Shown: positions 36,643-44,753 of the stretch, piece by piece | How the letters are laid out: each line of letters starts with the position of its first letter | Position numbering within the stretch: position 1 is the stretch's first letter | Origin: JAWXCF01 sp034440515 | GTDB lineage: Bacteria > Bacteroidota > Bacteroidia > CAILMK01 | Direction of reading: 5' to 3' | NCBI GenBank assembly: GCA_034440515.1 | Contig: JAWXCF010000038.1 | Location: 1 to 64,000 of the forward strand | Length of the DNA: 64,000 bases | Position numbers and translations under genes: made by a program | Notes under the pieces: generated by a model | What the model was told of the DNA's origin: nothing | The model's input: the letters and a program-made list of their open reading frames with translations, nothing else | Databases searched by the model: none

Positions 36643-37020
36643 ATGTTCTACTTATTATTAGTTATTTTAATCATTGCCTGCATACTGCTGGTATTTATAA
36701 TTTTAGCTCAAAATCCTAAAGGTGGTGGATTATCATCAATGGGTTCAGGGGCCTCAAATCTATTAGGTGCACGTCAAGCTGCTGACTTTTTAGAAAAAAT
36801 GACTTGGTATTTCGGTATTGGGATAATCGTTGCAGTGGTGGGTACTTACTTTTTAGGTGGTGGCAGCACTACGGCTACAGCTGAGGGTGAAAAAGGCCCA
36901 GCTAAAACTTTTAAAGTAAGAGAAAACAATGGCTATATGCCATCTGGTATTAATACCAAAACACCTACTACACAACCTGCACCTGGTCAAACTGCACCTC
37001 AATCAGAGCCTGCTAAATAA
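36643..37020 (+). CDS. secG: Preprotein translocase subunit SecG
   Basis: SecG (125 residues) with two transmembrane helices (about 2-23 and 55-72) joined by the conserved cytoplasmic loop QNPKGGGLSSMGSGASNLLGARQAADFLEKMTW (residues 23-55). The C-terminal part after residue 75 is Pro/Thr/Gln-rich and probably disordered, as in other Bacteroidota SecG. The ATG follows the preceding stop without a gap, implying translational coupling. A strong terminator follows. Confidence 0.95.
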   Translation: MFYLLLVILIIACILLVFIILAQNPKGGGLSSMGSGASNLLGARQAADFLEKMTWYFGIGIIVAVVGTYFLGGGSTTATAEGEKGPAKTFKVRENNGYMPSGINTKTPTTQPAPGQTAPQSEPAK

Positions 37021-37045
37021 TAATATTAATTAACTACAAATTATG

Positions 37046-37076
37046 AAAGCCCAAGACTTTGTCTTGGGCTTTTTTT
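37046..37076 (+). terminator. Intrinsic terminator after secG
   Basis: Perfect 12-bp stem AAAGCCCAAGAC (37046-37057) with GTCTTGGGCTTT (37061-37072), 3-base loop, then U run. It ends the miaB-secG operon. Confidence 0.92.
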
Positions 37077-37162
37077 ATGCGCCATTAGTCTGCCAATTTT
37101 TCACTTCATTTCACGCATTTATGACAAATGAATTGACTAATCGGGTAAAAAAGAAAGCCAAA

Positions 37163-37201
37163 TTTTCAATGGCATAATCTGTGATTATTGCCAATTGAAA
37201 A
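37163..37201 (+). promoter_or_regulatory. Long inverted repeat upstream of groES (possible operator)
   Basis: Left arm TTTTCAATGGCATAATC (37163-37179) and right arm GATTATTGCCAATTGAAAA (37183-37201): reversed and complemented, the right arm matches all 17 left-arm bases if two single-base bulges are allowed, with a TGT spacer. It lies 29-67 bases before the groES ATG, where a heat-shock operator would be expected. No CIRCE (TTAGCACTC-N9-GAGTGCTAA) and no full consensus promoter were found. No U run follows, so it is not a terminator. Operator function is inference. Confidence 0.5.
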
Positions 37202-37229
37202 CATTAACACATAATTTTTTACATAGCAA

Positions 37230-37520
37230 ATGAGTATTAACCTAAAGCCACTGGCTGACAGAGTATTAATTAAACCTGCAGCGGCAGAAGAAACAACTAA
37301 ATCAGGTATCATCATTCCAGATACTGCGAAAGAAAAACCTATGCAAGGGGAGGTAATAGCAGCTGGCAATGGTAAAGTAGCAGAAGATGGTAAAGTATCT
37401 CCTCTTACTGTAAAAGTTGGTGACAGAGTATTGTATGGTAAATATGCTGGCACAGAAATGAATTTCGAAGGAGAAGACTACCTAATTATGCGTGAGTCTG
37501 ACATTTTCGGCATTATCTAG
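37230..37520 (+). CDS. groS: Co-chaperonin GroES
   Basis: GroES (96 residues), heptameric lid of the GroEL folding chamber. Conserved LKPLADRVLIKP (residues 5-16), mobile loop EETTKSGIIIPDTAKEKPMQGEV (20-42), KVGDRVLYGKYAGTEM and the end EDYLIMRESDIFGII. It is 74 bases before groEL and shares its transcript. Confidence 0.98.
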   Translation: MSINLKPLADRVLIKPAAAEETTKSGIIIPDTAKEKPMQGEVIAAGNGKVAEDGKVSPLTVKVGDRVLYGKYAGTEMNFEGEDYLIMRESDIFGII

Positions 37521-37594
37521 TCTAGTACGCTTAAGCGACCCAAAATCAATCACAACAATTTTTCACTTAACATTTCAAATAATTAAAAGATAAT

Positions 37595-39229
37595 ATGTCT
37601 AAACTAATCAAGTTCGACACAGACGCTAGAGACGGTCTGAAAAGAGGCGTAGATGCATTGAGCAATGCCGTAAAAGTAACACTAGGTCCTAAAGGAAGAA
37701 ACGTAGTAATCGAGAAAAAATTCGGTTCTCCTTCTATCACTAAAGATGGTGTTTCTGTAGCTAAAGAAATTGAATTAAAAGACCCAATCGAAAATATGGG
37801 TGCTCAAATGGTAAAAGAAGTAGCTAGCAAAACAAGTGATTTAGCTGGTGATGGTACAACCACAGCTACTGTTTTAGCCCAAGCTATTATTACCCACGGA
37901 CTTAAAAACGTTGCTGCTGGTGCAAATCCAATGGACCTAAAAAGAGGTATAGACAAAGCTGTGAAAGTGGTAGTTGAAAACCTTAGGGCTATGAGCACAA
38001 CCGTAGGCGATGACAACAAGAAAATAGAACAAGTTGCCACTATATCTGCTAACAATGACCCTGAAATAGGTAAATTCATAGCTGATGCAATGAAACAAGT
38101 TAGTAAAGAAGGTGTAATAACTGTAGAGGAAGCTAAAGGTACTGATACTTATGTGAAAGTAGTAGAAGGTATGCAGTTTGATCGTGGTTATTTGTCAGCT
38201 TACTTCGTGACCAATACAGAGAAAATGGAAACGGAAGCTGATACCCCTTATATTTTGATCTACGACAAAAAAATAAGCAATATGAAAGAATTATTGCCAA
38301 TTTTGGAGAAAGTAGTACAAACTGGAAGACACCTAGTCATCATAGCTGAAGACGTTGACGGTGAAGCACTAGCTACACTTGTTGTAAATAAAATTCGTGG
38401 TTCATTAAAAGTATCTGCTGTGAAAGCTCCAGGTTTTGGTGACCGTAGAAAAGCAATGCTAGAAGACATCGCAATATTAACTGGTGGCACGGTCATAAGC
38501 GAAGAGCGTGGCTACAAACTAGAAAATGCAGACATTACTTACTTAGGTCAAGCTGAACGTGTATCTATAGACAAAGACAATACAACTATTATAAATGGTA
38601 GTGGTACTAAAGAAGATATTCAAGGTCGTATAGCTCAAATCAAAGCACAAATAGAATCTACTACCAGTGACTATGATAAAGAAAAACTACAAGAGCGTTT
38701 GGCTAAATTAGCTGGCGGTGTAGCTGTACTATATGTTGGCGCTGCTAGTGAAGTAGAAAAGAAGGAGAAGAAAGATCGTATAGACGATGCTCTTCACGCA
38801 ACTCGCGCTGCTGTAGAGGAAGGAATTATACCCGGAGGTGGTGTTGGTTACATTCGTTCTATACCTGCTCTAGACGGTGTACAGTACGATAATGAAGACC
38901 AAAAAACTGGTATTGACATCATTCGTAAATCACTAGAAGTTCCACTTCGTACCATAGTTTCAAACAGTGGTATGGAAGGTAGCATAGTAGTAGATAAAGT
39001 GAAAAACGGTACTGGTGATTTCGGTTACAATGCACGTGAAGAAATCTACGAAAACCTACTAGAGGCTGGTGTAATTGACCCAACTAAAGTAAGTCGTATA
39101 GCGCTAGAAAATGCAGCTAGCGTTGCAGGTATGTTACTAACTACAGAGTGTGTACTAGTAGAAGAGCCAGAAAAAGATAAAGGTGGCCATATGCACGGCG
39201 GCGGAATGGATGGAATGGGAATGATGTAA
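37595..39229 (+). CDS. groL: Chaperonin GroEL
   Basis: GroEL (544 residues). ATP-binding motif VTLGPKGRNVVIEK (28-41), GDGTTTATVLAQ (86-97) with the catalytic Asp, apical domain RGYLSAYFVTN, and the Gly-Met-rich C-terminal tail (GGHMHGGGMDGMGMM). Only one groEL is present here. It ends with a strong terminator 28 bases downstream. Confidence 0.98.
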   Translation: MSKLIKFDTDARDGLKRGVDALSNAVKVTLGPKGRNVVIEKKFGSPSITKDGVSVAKEIELKDPIENMGAQMVKEVASKTSDLAGDGTTTATVLAQAIITHGLKNVAAGANPMDLKRGIDKAVKVVVENLRAMSTTVGDDNKKIEQVATISANNDPEIGKFIADAMKQVSKEGVITVEEAKGTDTYVKVVEGMQFDRGYLSAYFVTNTEKMETEADTPYILIYDKKISNMKELLPILEKVVQTGRHLVIIAEDVDGEALATLVVNKIRGSLKVSAVKAPGFGDRRKAMLEDIAILTGGTVISEERGYKLENADITYLGQAERVSIDKDNTTIINGSGTKEDIQGRIAQIKAQIESTTSDYDKEKLQERLAKLAGGVAVLYVGAASEVEKKEKKDRIDDALHATRAAVEEGIIPGGGVGYIRSIPALDGVQYDNEDQKTGIDIIRKSLEVPLRTIVSNSGMEGSIVVDKVKNGTGDFGYNAREEIYENLLEAGVIDPTKVSRIALENAASVAGMLLTTECVLVEEPEKDKGGHMHGGGMDGMGMM

Positions 39230-39256
39230 TCATTACTGATTAATCCGTTATATTAC

Positions 39257-39290
39257 AACCCGGTAGAGAGAAATTTCTATCGGGTTTTTT
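39257..39290 (+). terminator. Intrinsic terminator of groES-groEL
   Basis: Stem AACCCGGTAGA (39257-39267) with TCTATCGGGTT (39276-39286), 11 pairs with one G-U, then U run. Confidence 0.88.
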
Positions 39291-39558
39291 ATTTTGTAAA
39301 ATTTTAAATTCATTCCCAAGATATTTGAAAGTAGCTGATTTCAACTTAAAATTAATTTTGTTGATTCTAAATACTTGAAGTTATCGTAAATAGTGGGACA
39401 GAAATGCTAAATTTTACATACATAAATTCTCAATTTCAAAATCAAAGCCTAAGAAAGGCAACTAACGAAAATGATATCTATATCAACTTACTTTGCATCA
39501 ACTTTACTCGTTTACAATTAATAGTCAATCATACCACAGCTTGAATATATTTCTATTA
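39291..39558. other. AT-rich intergenic region before the lipoprotein array
   Basis: No gene is supported here. A TAATTTTG (39353-39360) fits a -7 box but has no TTG at the right distance, so it may be chance. The region probably holds the promoter of the array. Confidence 0.4.
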
Positions 39559-40119
39559 ATGAATTTAAGTAATACTCAAAAATATTTGGGGTGTTTGGTG
39601 GTCATTTGTATTTTATTTACCTCGTGCAACAGGTATAAAATGCAATCATCTAATTCATATAGAAACTATGCTGGTTCACAATTGGTGATTCAAAAAATAG
39701 ATTCAAATAGAGTACATCAAAGTGTTGAAAATCAAACATACTCAACATATCAGCTAAAAATAAATAAACCTAATAAGCCAATTTCACCCAAACTAATTAC
39801 GAGTAAGTTTACCAAACAAATAGATAAAGTTAATGTGCTTCAAGCTTATATACCAAATGTTGAAGTTAAAAAAATTGAGAAAGAACCGAAATCTTGGTTA
39901 TACTATTGTGGAGCTAGTATTATATTGTACGTTTTGTCAATTTTAGTTCAAATTATTTCTTTCAGTACTTTTGCCTTAGTAATAGGTTTATTATTATCAC
40001 TCGCTAGCACTGCATTTTGCATAGTAGGAATTGTTCACCTGTCTAAAGTTAATAAAAATCCTAATAAAAAGAAAGAAATAGAAAGAGATAAGAAACGTGA
40101 AGACATAGATATTTATTAA
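39559..40119 (+). CDS. Array lipoprotein with two C-terminal membrane segments (copy 1)
   Basis: Protein of 186 residues from the ATG at 39559 (MNLSNTQKYLGCLVVICILF); an in-frame ATG at 39493 gives a longer but poorer leader. Lipobox LFTSC, followed by the array motif NYAGSQLVIQK (around 36-46), a variable basic region, then KEPKSWLYYCG and two hydrophobic segments (about 115-137 and 140-163), and a highly charged tail KKKEIERDKKREDIDIY. A protein with both a lipobox and C-terminal membrane helices should stay in the inner membrane. I do not recognise the family. Closest to copy 2, 600 bases downstream; the ends of both genes are nearly identical. Confidence 0.68.
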   Translation: MNLSNTQKYLGCLVVICILFTSCNRYKMQSSNSYRNYAGSQLVIQKIDSNRVHQSVENQTYSTYQLKINKPNKPISPKLITSKFTKQIDKVNVLQAYIPNVEVKKIEKEPKSWLYYCGASIILYVLSILVQIISFSTFALVIGLLLSLASTAFCIVGIVHLSKVNKNPNKKKEIERDKKREDIDIY

Positions 40120-40128
40120 TATTAATTT

Positions 40129-40719
40129 ATGAATTCAAACCCACCAATTATGATAAAATCATACTTAAAATATCCTTACTTACTCGTTTGCTTTGCATTT
40201 ATGCTTGCTTTATTTTCATCGTGTAATAGGTATAAAATGCAGCCTACAGGTTCATCTAAAAACTATGTTGGCTCACAATTGGTGATTCAAAAAATAGATT
40301 CGAATAGTGCAGCTCAAATTGTTGAAATACAATCAAGCACAACATCTCATCAAAAAGTAAACACTCCGAATAACATAATACGCCATCAAAGAATTGCGGC
40401 CAAGTTTACCAAAAAAATGAGTAAGGTAGATGGCATTGATGTAATTATGCCGAAAGTTGTTTTAAAGAAAAATCGGAATGAGCCAAAATCTTGGATATTT
40501 TATTGTGGTGGTAGTACTGTTTTGTTATTTTTAGCTTCGGTGATTCAATCTACATTTTTTAATGTTCCCGTTTTGGTTTTTTTGTCCGTAATAATATACC
40601 TAATAAGTATTGCATTTTGTATTATCGGCATCGTTCATTTAGGAAACCCTAGTAGATATTCAACCAAAAAGAAAGAAATAGAAAAAGATAAGAAACGTGA
40701 AGACATTGACATTTATTAA
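40129..40719 (+). CDS. Array lipoprotein with two C-terminal membrane segments (copy 2)
   Basis: Protein of 196 residues from ATG 40129; the ATG at 40150 (MIKSYLKYPYLLVCF) gives a more typical leader. Lipobox LFSSC, then NRYKMQ and NYVGSQLVIQKIDSN, a variable middle, EPKSWIFYCGG, two hydrophobic segments (about 122-145 and 148-170) and the tail KKKEIEKDKKREDIDIY. At DNA level its start of the mature region and its last ~55 bases are almost the same as copy 1, while the middle has diverged, so it is a tandem duplicate of a unit of about 600 bases. Nine bases separate the genes; probably one transcript. Function unknown. Confidence 0.68.
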   Translation: MNSNPPIMIKSYLKYPYLLVCFAFMLALFSSCNRYKMQPTGSSKNYVGSQLVIQKIDSNSAAQIVEIQSSTTSHQKVNTPNNIIRHQRIAAKFTKKMSKVDGIDVIMPKVVLKKNRNEPKSWIFYCGGSTVLLFLASVIQSTFFNVPVLVFLSVIIYLISIAFCIIGIVHLGNPSRYSTKKKEIEKDKKREDIDIY

Positions 40720-40748
40720 TATTGGATTTTTGAAATCAAATTCAAAAA

Positions 40749-41168
40749 ATGTCAAAATCAAGGGTAAAGAATGTCGTTCTATTTGTAGGCATATCAATGA
40801 TGTTCGTTATACTATCTTCTTGCAATATGTCACATCAACATATTGTGGCTAATAAGTCTTATGTAAATTCTCAGTTAGTAATTTGTAAACGCTCGCCTAG
40901 TATTACTATTAGTACTATAGTGGTATCGTAGAATGTAACTAGAGAAGATAATAAATATGTTAGGCACAACCAAAAGCAACTCCTAAAAAAAACAAAGCAG
41001 AAGGCTATTACTGTTACACAGTTTGTTGCAAGACAAATGGCTATTACAAAACTTAATAATCATACATCAAGCATTACGATTAATGACAATTCTGCAATTA
41101 AATTTATTATATTAGCGCTGCTTATTTATTTATGCTATTAGGGAAAACAACAAATTCTAACACAATAG
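40749..41168 (+). pseudogene. Broken array lipoprotein (copy 3)
   Basis: The ATG at 40749 opens a normal leader and lipobox (LSSCNMS) and the array motif KSYVNSQLVICK, but an in-frame TAG at 40929-40931 stops it after 60 residues. The same frame then stays open for 78 more codons, with a basic region like the other copies (KQLLKKTKQKAITVTQF) and a short hydrophobic remnant, ending at 41166-41168. The membrane segments and charged tail are not recognisable. A truncated 60-residue lipoprotein could still be made. Confidence 0.6.
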
Positions 41169-41198
41169 TTTATAAAATCTAAGCACAAACATAGCCTA

Positions 41199-41366
41199 GT
41201 GAAAGCCAACTTTGTTAAATATTTTGTTGCACCCAAACTACATAATTACATCGCTAATAAACAGATTAATGCGAATCCGTCTACTGGTGATTATGGCAGC
41301 AGTAATATTAAAAAGTTAGAATCAATTAGAGACAAAGAACAAGGACAGGAAATACCAGTAGATTAA
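41199..41366 (+). pseudogene. Remnant of an array lipoprotein lacking its membrane part
   Basis: A 55-codon open stretch (V K A N F V K Y F V A P K...) that resembles copy 4 in two places: its middle (KYFVAPKLHNYIANKQINANP against KCFKKPQLPTYTASKKLNRNP) and its extreme end (KKLESIRDKEQGQEIPVD against KKIDLQKESEQDNEIPRD). The hydrophobic segments that should lie between are missing, as if deleted. No leader precedes it. It is either the 3' end of copy 3 or a separate decayed copy. Confidence 0.5.
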
Positions 41367-41407
41367 TTGCATTAGCAGTAAAGAATTATAGTATTATCTA
41401 GTTTGAT

Positions 41408-42046
41408 TTGTCCACTTATTATCTAAATTCGAATTTAAACCCACAATGTGTGACAGTTTCTAAATTAAAATACTACTTGTTCCTGAGTTTAATATTAATA
41501 CTTGGGGTTTTTTCTTCTTGCAAAACGTCACAACATATTGAAGCTAAAAAATCTTACATAAATTCAAAGTTAGTTATTAGCAATCCTACACCAACTAATG
41601 TCCAAAATGATGTGGTGGTTAGGGAATATGTATCTATTGTAGGGAAAAAGTGTAAAGAGCCTAACCCATTAAAAAAGCTAGAAAGAACTAAACAGAGTAT
41701 TAATTCAGCCAAACACAATGCAGGAAAATGCTTTAAAAAACCACAGTTACCCACATATACTGCTAGTAAAAAACTTAATAGAAATCCATCATCTCCTACT
41801 TATATTACTGCAATAATATTTCTAGTATTTGCCATTGCTAGTTTTATAATATCAGCTAGCTTAGATTTTGATTTTGTTGCTTCAATTGCTTTTGTAGTTA
41901 TTGGTATCTGTTTGCTTCTCATATCTGGTGTAATATTATTAGCAGGTATCATTTTAGATTTAACTTATATATCTGACAGTAAAAAACAGAAAAAAATTGA
42001 CTTACAAAAAGAAAGCGAACAAGATAATGAAATACCAAGAGACTAA
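41408..42046 (+). CDS. Array lipoprotein with two C-terminal membrane segments (copy 4)
   Basis: Protein of 212 residues if the TTG at 41408 is used; no ATG fits, and a GTG at 41450 (VTVSKLKYYLFLSL) would give a leader of the usual length, so the real start is uncertain. Lipobox VFSSCKTSQ, array motif KSYINSKLVIS, a basic middle with KKLERTKQSINSAKHNAGKC, two hydrophobic segments (about 133-150 and 155-182, the second unusually long), and a charged tail KKQKKIDLQKESEQDNEIPRD. It differs from copies 1 and 2 in the tail and forms a subgroup with copies 3 and 5. Function unknown. Confidence 0.6.
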   Translation: MSTYYLNSNLNPQCVTVSKLKYYLFLSLILILGVFSSCKTSQHIEAKKSYINSKLVISNPTPTNVQNDVVVREYVSIVGKKCKEPNPLKKLERTKQSINSAKHNAGKCFKKPQLPTYTASKKLNRNPSSPTYITAIIFLVFAIASFIISASLDFDFVASIAFVVIGICLLLISGVILLAGIILDLTYISDSKKQKKIDLQKESEQDNEIPRD

Positions 42047-42100
42047 ATAAATTTAGAAGTTGGGCAATTTGTGACTTGATTTATATGATTTATGCTTTAA

Positions 42101-42745
42101 AACCTAAATGTAAGTTCTTACAAAAAATATAAGACTAAATCAAAAATAAAATATTATTACATACACATTATCACAATATTGACGTTTAGTTTATTGTCAA
42201 CTTGCAGTAAGTCAAATCAACAATCTATTGCAAATAATTCAAATGTAAATTCTCAAATAGTAATTATCAACATTGTACCTACCATTGCCTTTAATCCAAT
42301 GGATGTTCAGAGAAATTTAATTTAAATCCGATTGATATAAGGAGCCGATTCCATTAGAAAAACTGAAAAAAATCGAGGCAAAAACCTAAAGTAGCTAAAT
42401 ACAAATTAGTTAAGCAACTAAATATTCCGCAAATGCATACTTGTATAACACAAAAAAAAGTATAGAAATCGCTCAAGGGGTTTCTACATTGCTGTAGGAA
42501 TTTTAAATGCAACTGCAATATCTTGTTTTATTGTATCCGTATTTGCACAAAATGACCAACTTTCATTTGTTTCTGTTATGGTAGGTTTTTCCTTATTAAT
42601 TCTCTCTGCACCATCATTTATTATTGCTGTAATTGTAGATATAATCTACCAATCACAAAATAAAGAAAAGAAGACAAAGCTTAATAAGCAAAAAGAGAAA
42701 AAACCAGAAATGGTGATAAAGAAAATCAATTTTCAAAAACTATAA
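42101..42745 (+). pseudogene. Broken array lipoprotein (copy 5)
   Basis: Two separated open stretches look like the halves of one array gene. The first (42101-42325) reads YKTKSKIKYYYIHIITIL then LLSTCSKSNQQS and NVNSQIVIIN, that is leader, lipobox and array motif, but has no start codon. The second (42491-42745) gives two hydrophobic segments (AVGILNATAISCFIVSVF and SLLILSAPSFIIAVIVDII) and a basic tail (NKEKKTKLNKQKEKK). Stops and frame changes lie between them. It is best read as a pseudogene. Confidence 0.6.
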
Positions 42746-42882
42746 CAAAATCAGCATATACTTATTTAACCTTTACAAACAAAATATTATGTTTTACAAA
42801 CATTTAGCACAGAGTTAATTATTGATAGCTAGATGAAACTAAATTTGTAGCAGTCACAATTAAGATTTACTTAATTAAAGCA

Positions 42883-43494
42883 ATGAAATATAATAGAATT
42901 TTACCCATCATTAGTTCTATAGCCATAATTTTCCTATTTACGGCTTGTAGTAAAACTAACTATTATAGCAACCAAGTATTGGTACCTGCTTCACAGTTGC
43001 TAATTCACACTCAAACCGAATATCAGGATAAGATTAATGAGAAAACGGTTTTTATTATAACTGAAGCAGCTCCTATTAAAAAAAGCAATGTTTGTAAAAC
43101 TGAAATAAAAAGGAAACAAGTTCGCCAAGCAAAATTAGTAGCACAAAAAAAGATAATTCGACAAAAATTAGCTAAATCTAGTATGTATTTACCTAAATTA
43201 ATTACTTATAAATCTAACACTGCAGGTAAAGCTCCCTGGTGGTTTAATATATTAACCTTACTTACTGTAGCTGTATTTATATTTGGAATAGCTGTCACAT
43301 TTGAATATAATATTCCTGGTTATGAACTAACCATTCAAGAGGGACTTAAAGTAATGGTATTAGGTTTAATTCTAATAGCTATTATGCTATTAATATATGT
43401 AGCAAGTTATGCTAAGTCTGACAGGGCAAAATATCAAGATGAATATATGCCACAAAACAATAACCAACAGCAACAAAAAGACTATATGAAATAG
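42883..43494 (+). CDS. Array lipoprotein, divergent (copy 6)
   Basis: Protein of 203 residues with lipobox LFTAC (Cys22) and the most divergent form of the array motif (PASQLLIHTQ). The middle is strongly basic (KRKQVRQAKLVAQKKIIRQKLAKS, split over about 75-100), then APWWFNILTLLTVAVFIFGIA and GLKVMVLGLILIAIMLLIYVA as two membrane segments, and a Gln/Asn-rich tail. It is preceded by 137 bases without a gene and ends one base from the convergent muramidase gene, with no terminator visible between them. Same architecture as the other copies; function unknown. Confidence 0.66.
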   Translation: MKYNRILPIISSIAIIFLFTACSKTNYYSNQVLVPASQLLIHTQTEYQDKINEKTVFIITEAAPIKKSNVCKTEIKRKQVRQAKLVAQKKIIRQKLAKSSMYLPKLITYKSNTAGKAPWWFNILTLLTVAVFIFGIAVTFEYNIPGYELTIQEGLKVMVLGLILIAIMLLIYVASYAKSDRAKYQDEYMPQNNNQQQQKDYMK

Positions 43495-43495
43495 T

Positions 43496-44665
43496 CTATT
43501 TCTCTGGATAAATCAGGTATTTTAGTCTAATTTTTTTGTATTTGTATATTCCAAGTTGCCAAGACTCGCGAATTTGCTTTGCATCTTTACCGGCTATAAT
43601 CATTTGTCTAATACTAGCCGTGCCTGCTAATTTGTCAAAGAATGAATTAAAAAATGCATCCTTTTTAACATCATTTTTATAAAAACCAATTAAAAAGTCT
43701 AGATACAATTGATTGTTGAACCTAATAAATTGCATTGCAAAATCTTTGAGCAAGAAACCATTGCATTCAACATTAAGGTAAGGTGGATTCTCTGCCCTAC
43801 CCTTTATAACTCTAGGGGTAAAGCTATAATTTCCTGCAGCGAATTTCGGTACACCAATACATTCAAAGGCTTGATCAGTACCTCTACCCACACTTACATT
43901 AGTTCCTTCAAATAGGCAAAGACTCGGGTATAGATATACAGATTCTAAGCTTCTAAGGTTTGGTGATGGTGGTATGGGACTATTATAAGCCATACTGTGA
44001 TTATAGCCTGTACAAGGAATTACGATTAATTTACATTGCTTTTTCTTATCTAGCCATTTCTCTCCATTTATCATTTTTGCCATTTCTGCTAGGGTGCATC
44101 CATATACTATAGGTATCGGGTGTAAGCCTACGAAACTCTTATATTTAGACTCAAGTATAGGCCCATCTATATAGAATGCATTAGGGTTTGGTCTATCTAG
44201 CAACAATAGTGGTTTTTTATTATCAGCACAGGCCTGCATTACATAGTGTAGGGTACTTAAATAGGTATAGAATCTAGTACCTACATCCTGCACATCAAAT
44301 ACTAGAATATCTATCTTAGCCATATCCTGAACTGTAGGCATATAGTTTTTACCATATAAACTCACTATTTCTACACCTGTTGCCTTATCTACAGTTGAAT
44401 TAATGTGTGCCCCAGCTTCTGCATCGCCACGAAATCCGTGTTCTGGTGCAAATATTTTCACGATATTTATCCCCAATCTACTTAATGTATCTACGAGGTG
44501 CATATCTCCAATCATACTGGTTTGGTTTACTACTACCCCTACCCGCTTACCTTGCAATGTGTTGATATACTTATCTATCTGTTCATCGCCTAGCTTTAAT
44601 TGTCCAAGTGCTATTGTTGATGAAATTAGAAATAAGCATAGAATGAAGTATTTAAAATGAAGCAT
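43496..44665 (-). CDS. NamZ-like exo-beta-N-acetylmuramidase (DUF1343)
   Basis: Protein of 389 residues from the ATG at 44665 (MLHFKYFILCLFL), with a signal peptide of about 20 residues (cut near ALG-QLKLG). It matches DUF1343, whose characterised member NamZ releases N-acetylmuramic acid from peptidoglycan ends. Family segments: KRVGVVVNQTSMIGDMHLVD, APEHGFRGDAEAGAHI, SLYGKNYMPTVQDM, DVQDVGTRFYTYLSTL, LLDRPNPNAFYIDGPIL, and EGTNVSVGRGTDQAFECIG. The protein probably works in the periplasm in cell-wall recycling. No muropeptide transporter or MurNAc kinase is next to it. A TTG start at 44680 is less likely. Confidence 0.88.
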   Translation of the reverse strand: MLHFKYFILCLFLISSTIALGQLKLGDEQIDKYINTLQGKRVGVVVNQTSMIGDMHLVDTLSRLGINIVKIFAPEHGFRGDAEAGAHINSTVDKATGVEIVSLYGKNYMPTVQDMAKIDILVFDVQDVGTRFYTYLSTLHYVMQACADNKKPLLLLDRPNPNAFYIDGPILESKYKSFVGLHPIPIVYGCTLAEMAKMINGEKWLDKKKQCKLIVIPCTGYNHSMAYNSPIPPSPNLRSLESVYLYPSLCLFEGTNVSVGRGTDQAFECIGVPKFAAGNYSFTPRVIKGRAENPPYLNVECNGFLLKDFAMQFIRFNNQLYLDFLIGFYKNDVKKDAFFNSFFDKLAGTASIRQMIIAGKDAKQIRESWQLGIYKYKKIRLKYLIYPEK

Positions 44666-44753
44666 AAATGATAACGACAAATAATAAGATGCAATAATAT
44701 TACAGAATGGGTGTCACATTGCCGTAAAAGTCAATAATATTGCCAAGGTGAAT

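Noticed and set aside
37081..37229. CIRCE heat-shock operator before groES
   Set aside because: No TTAGCACTC/GAGTGCTAA pair is present; the inverted repeat there has unrelated sequence.
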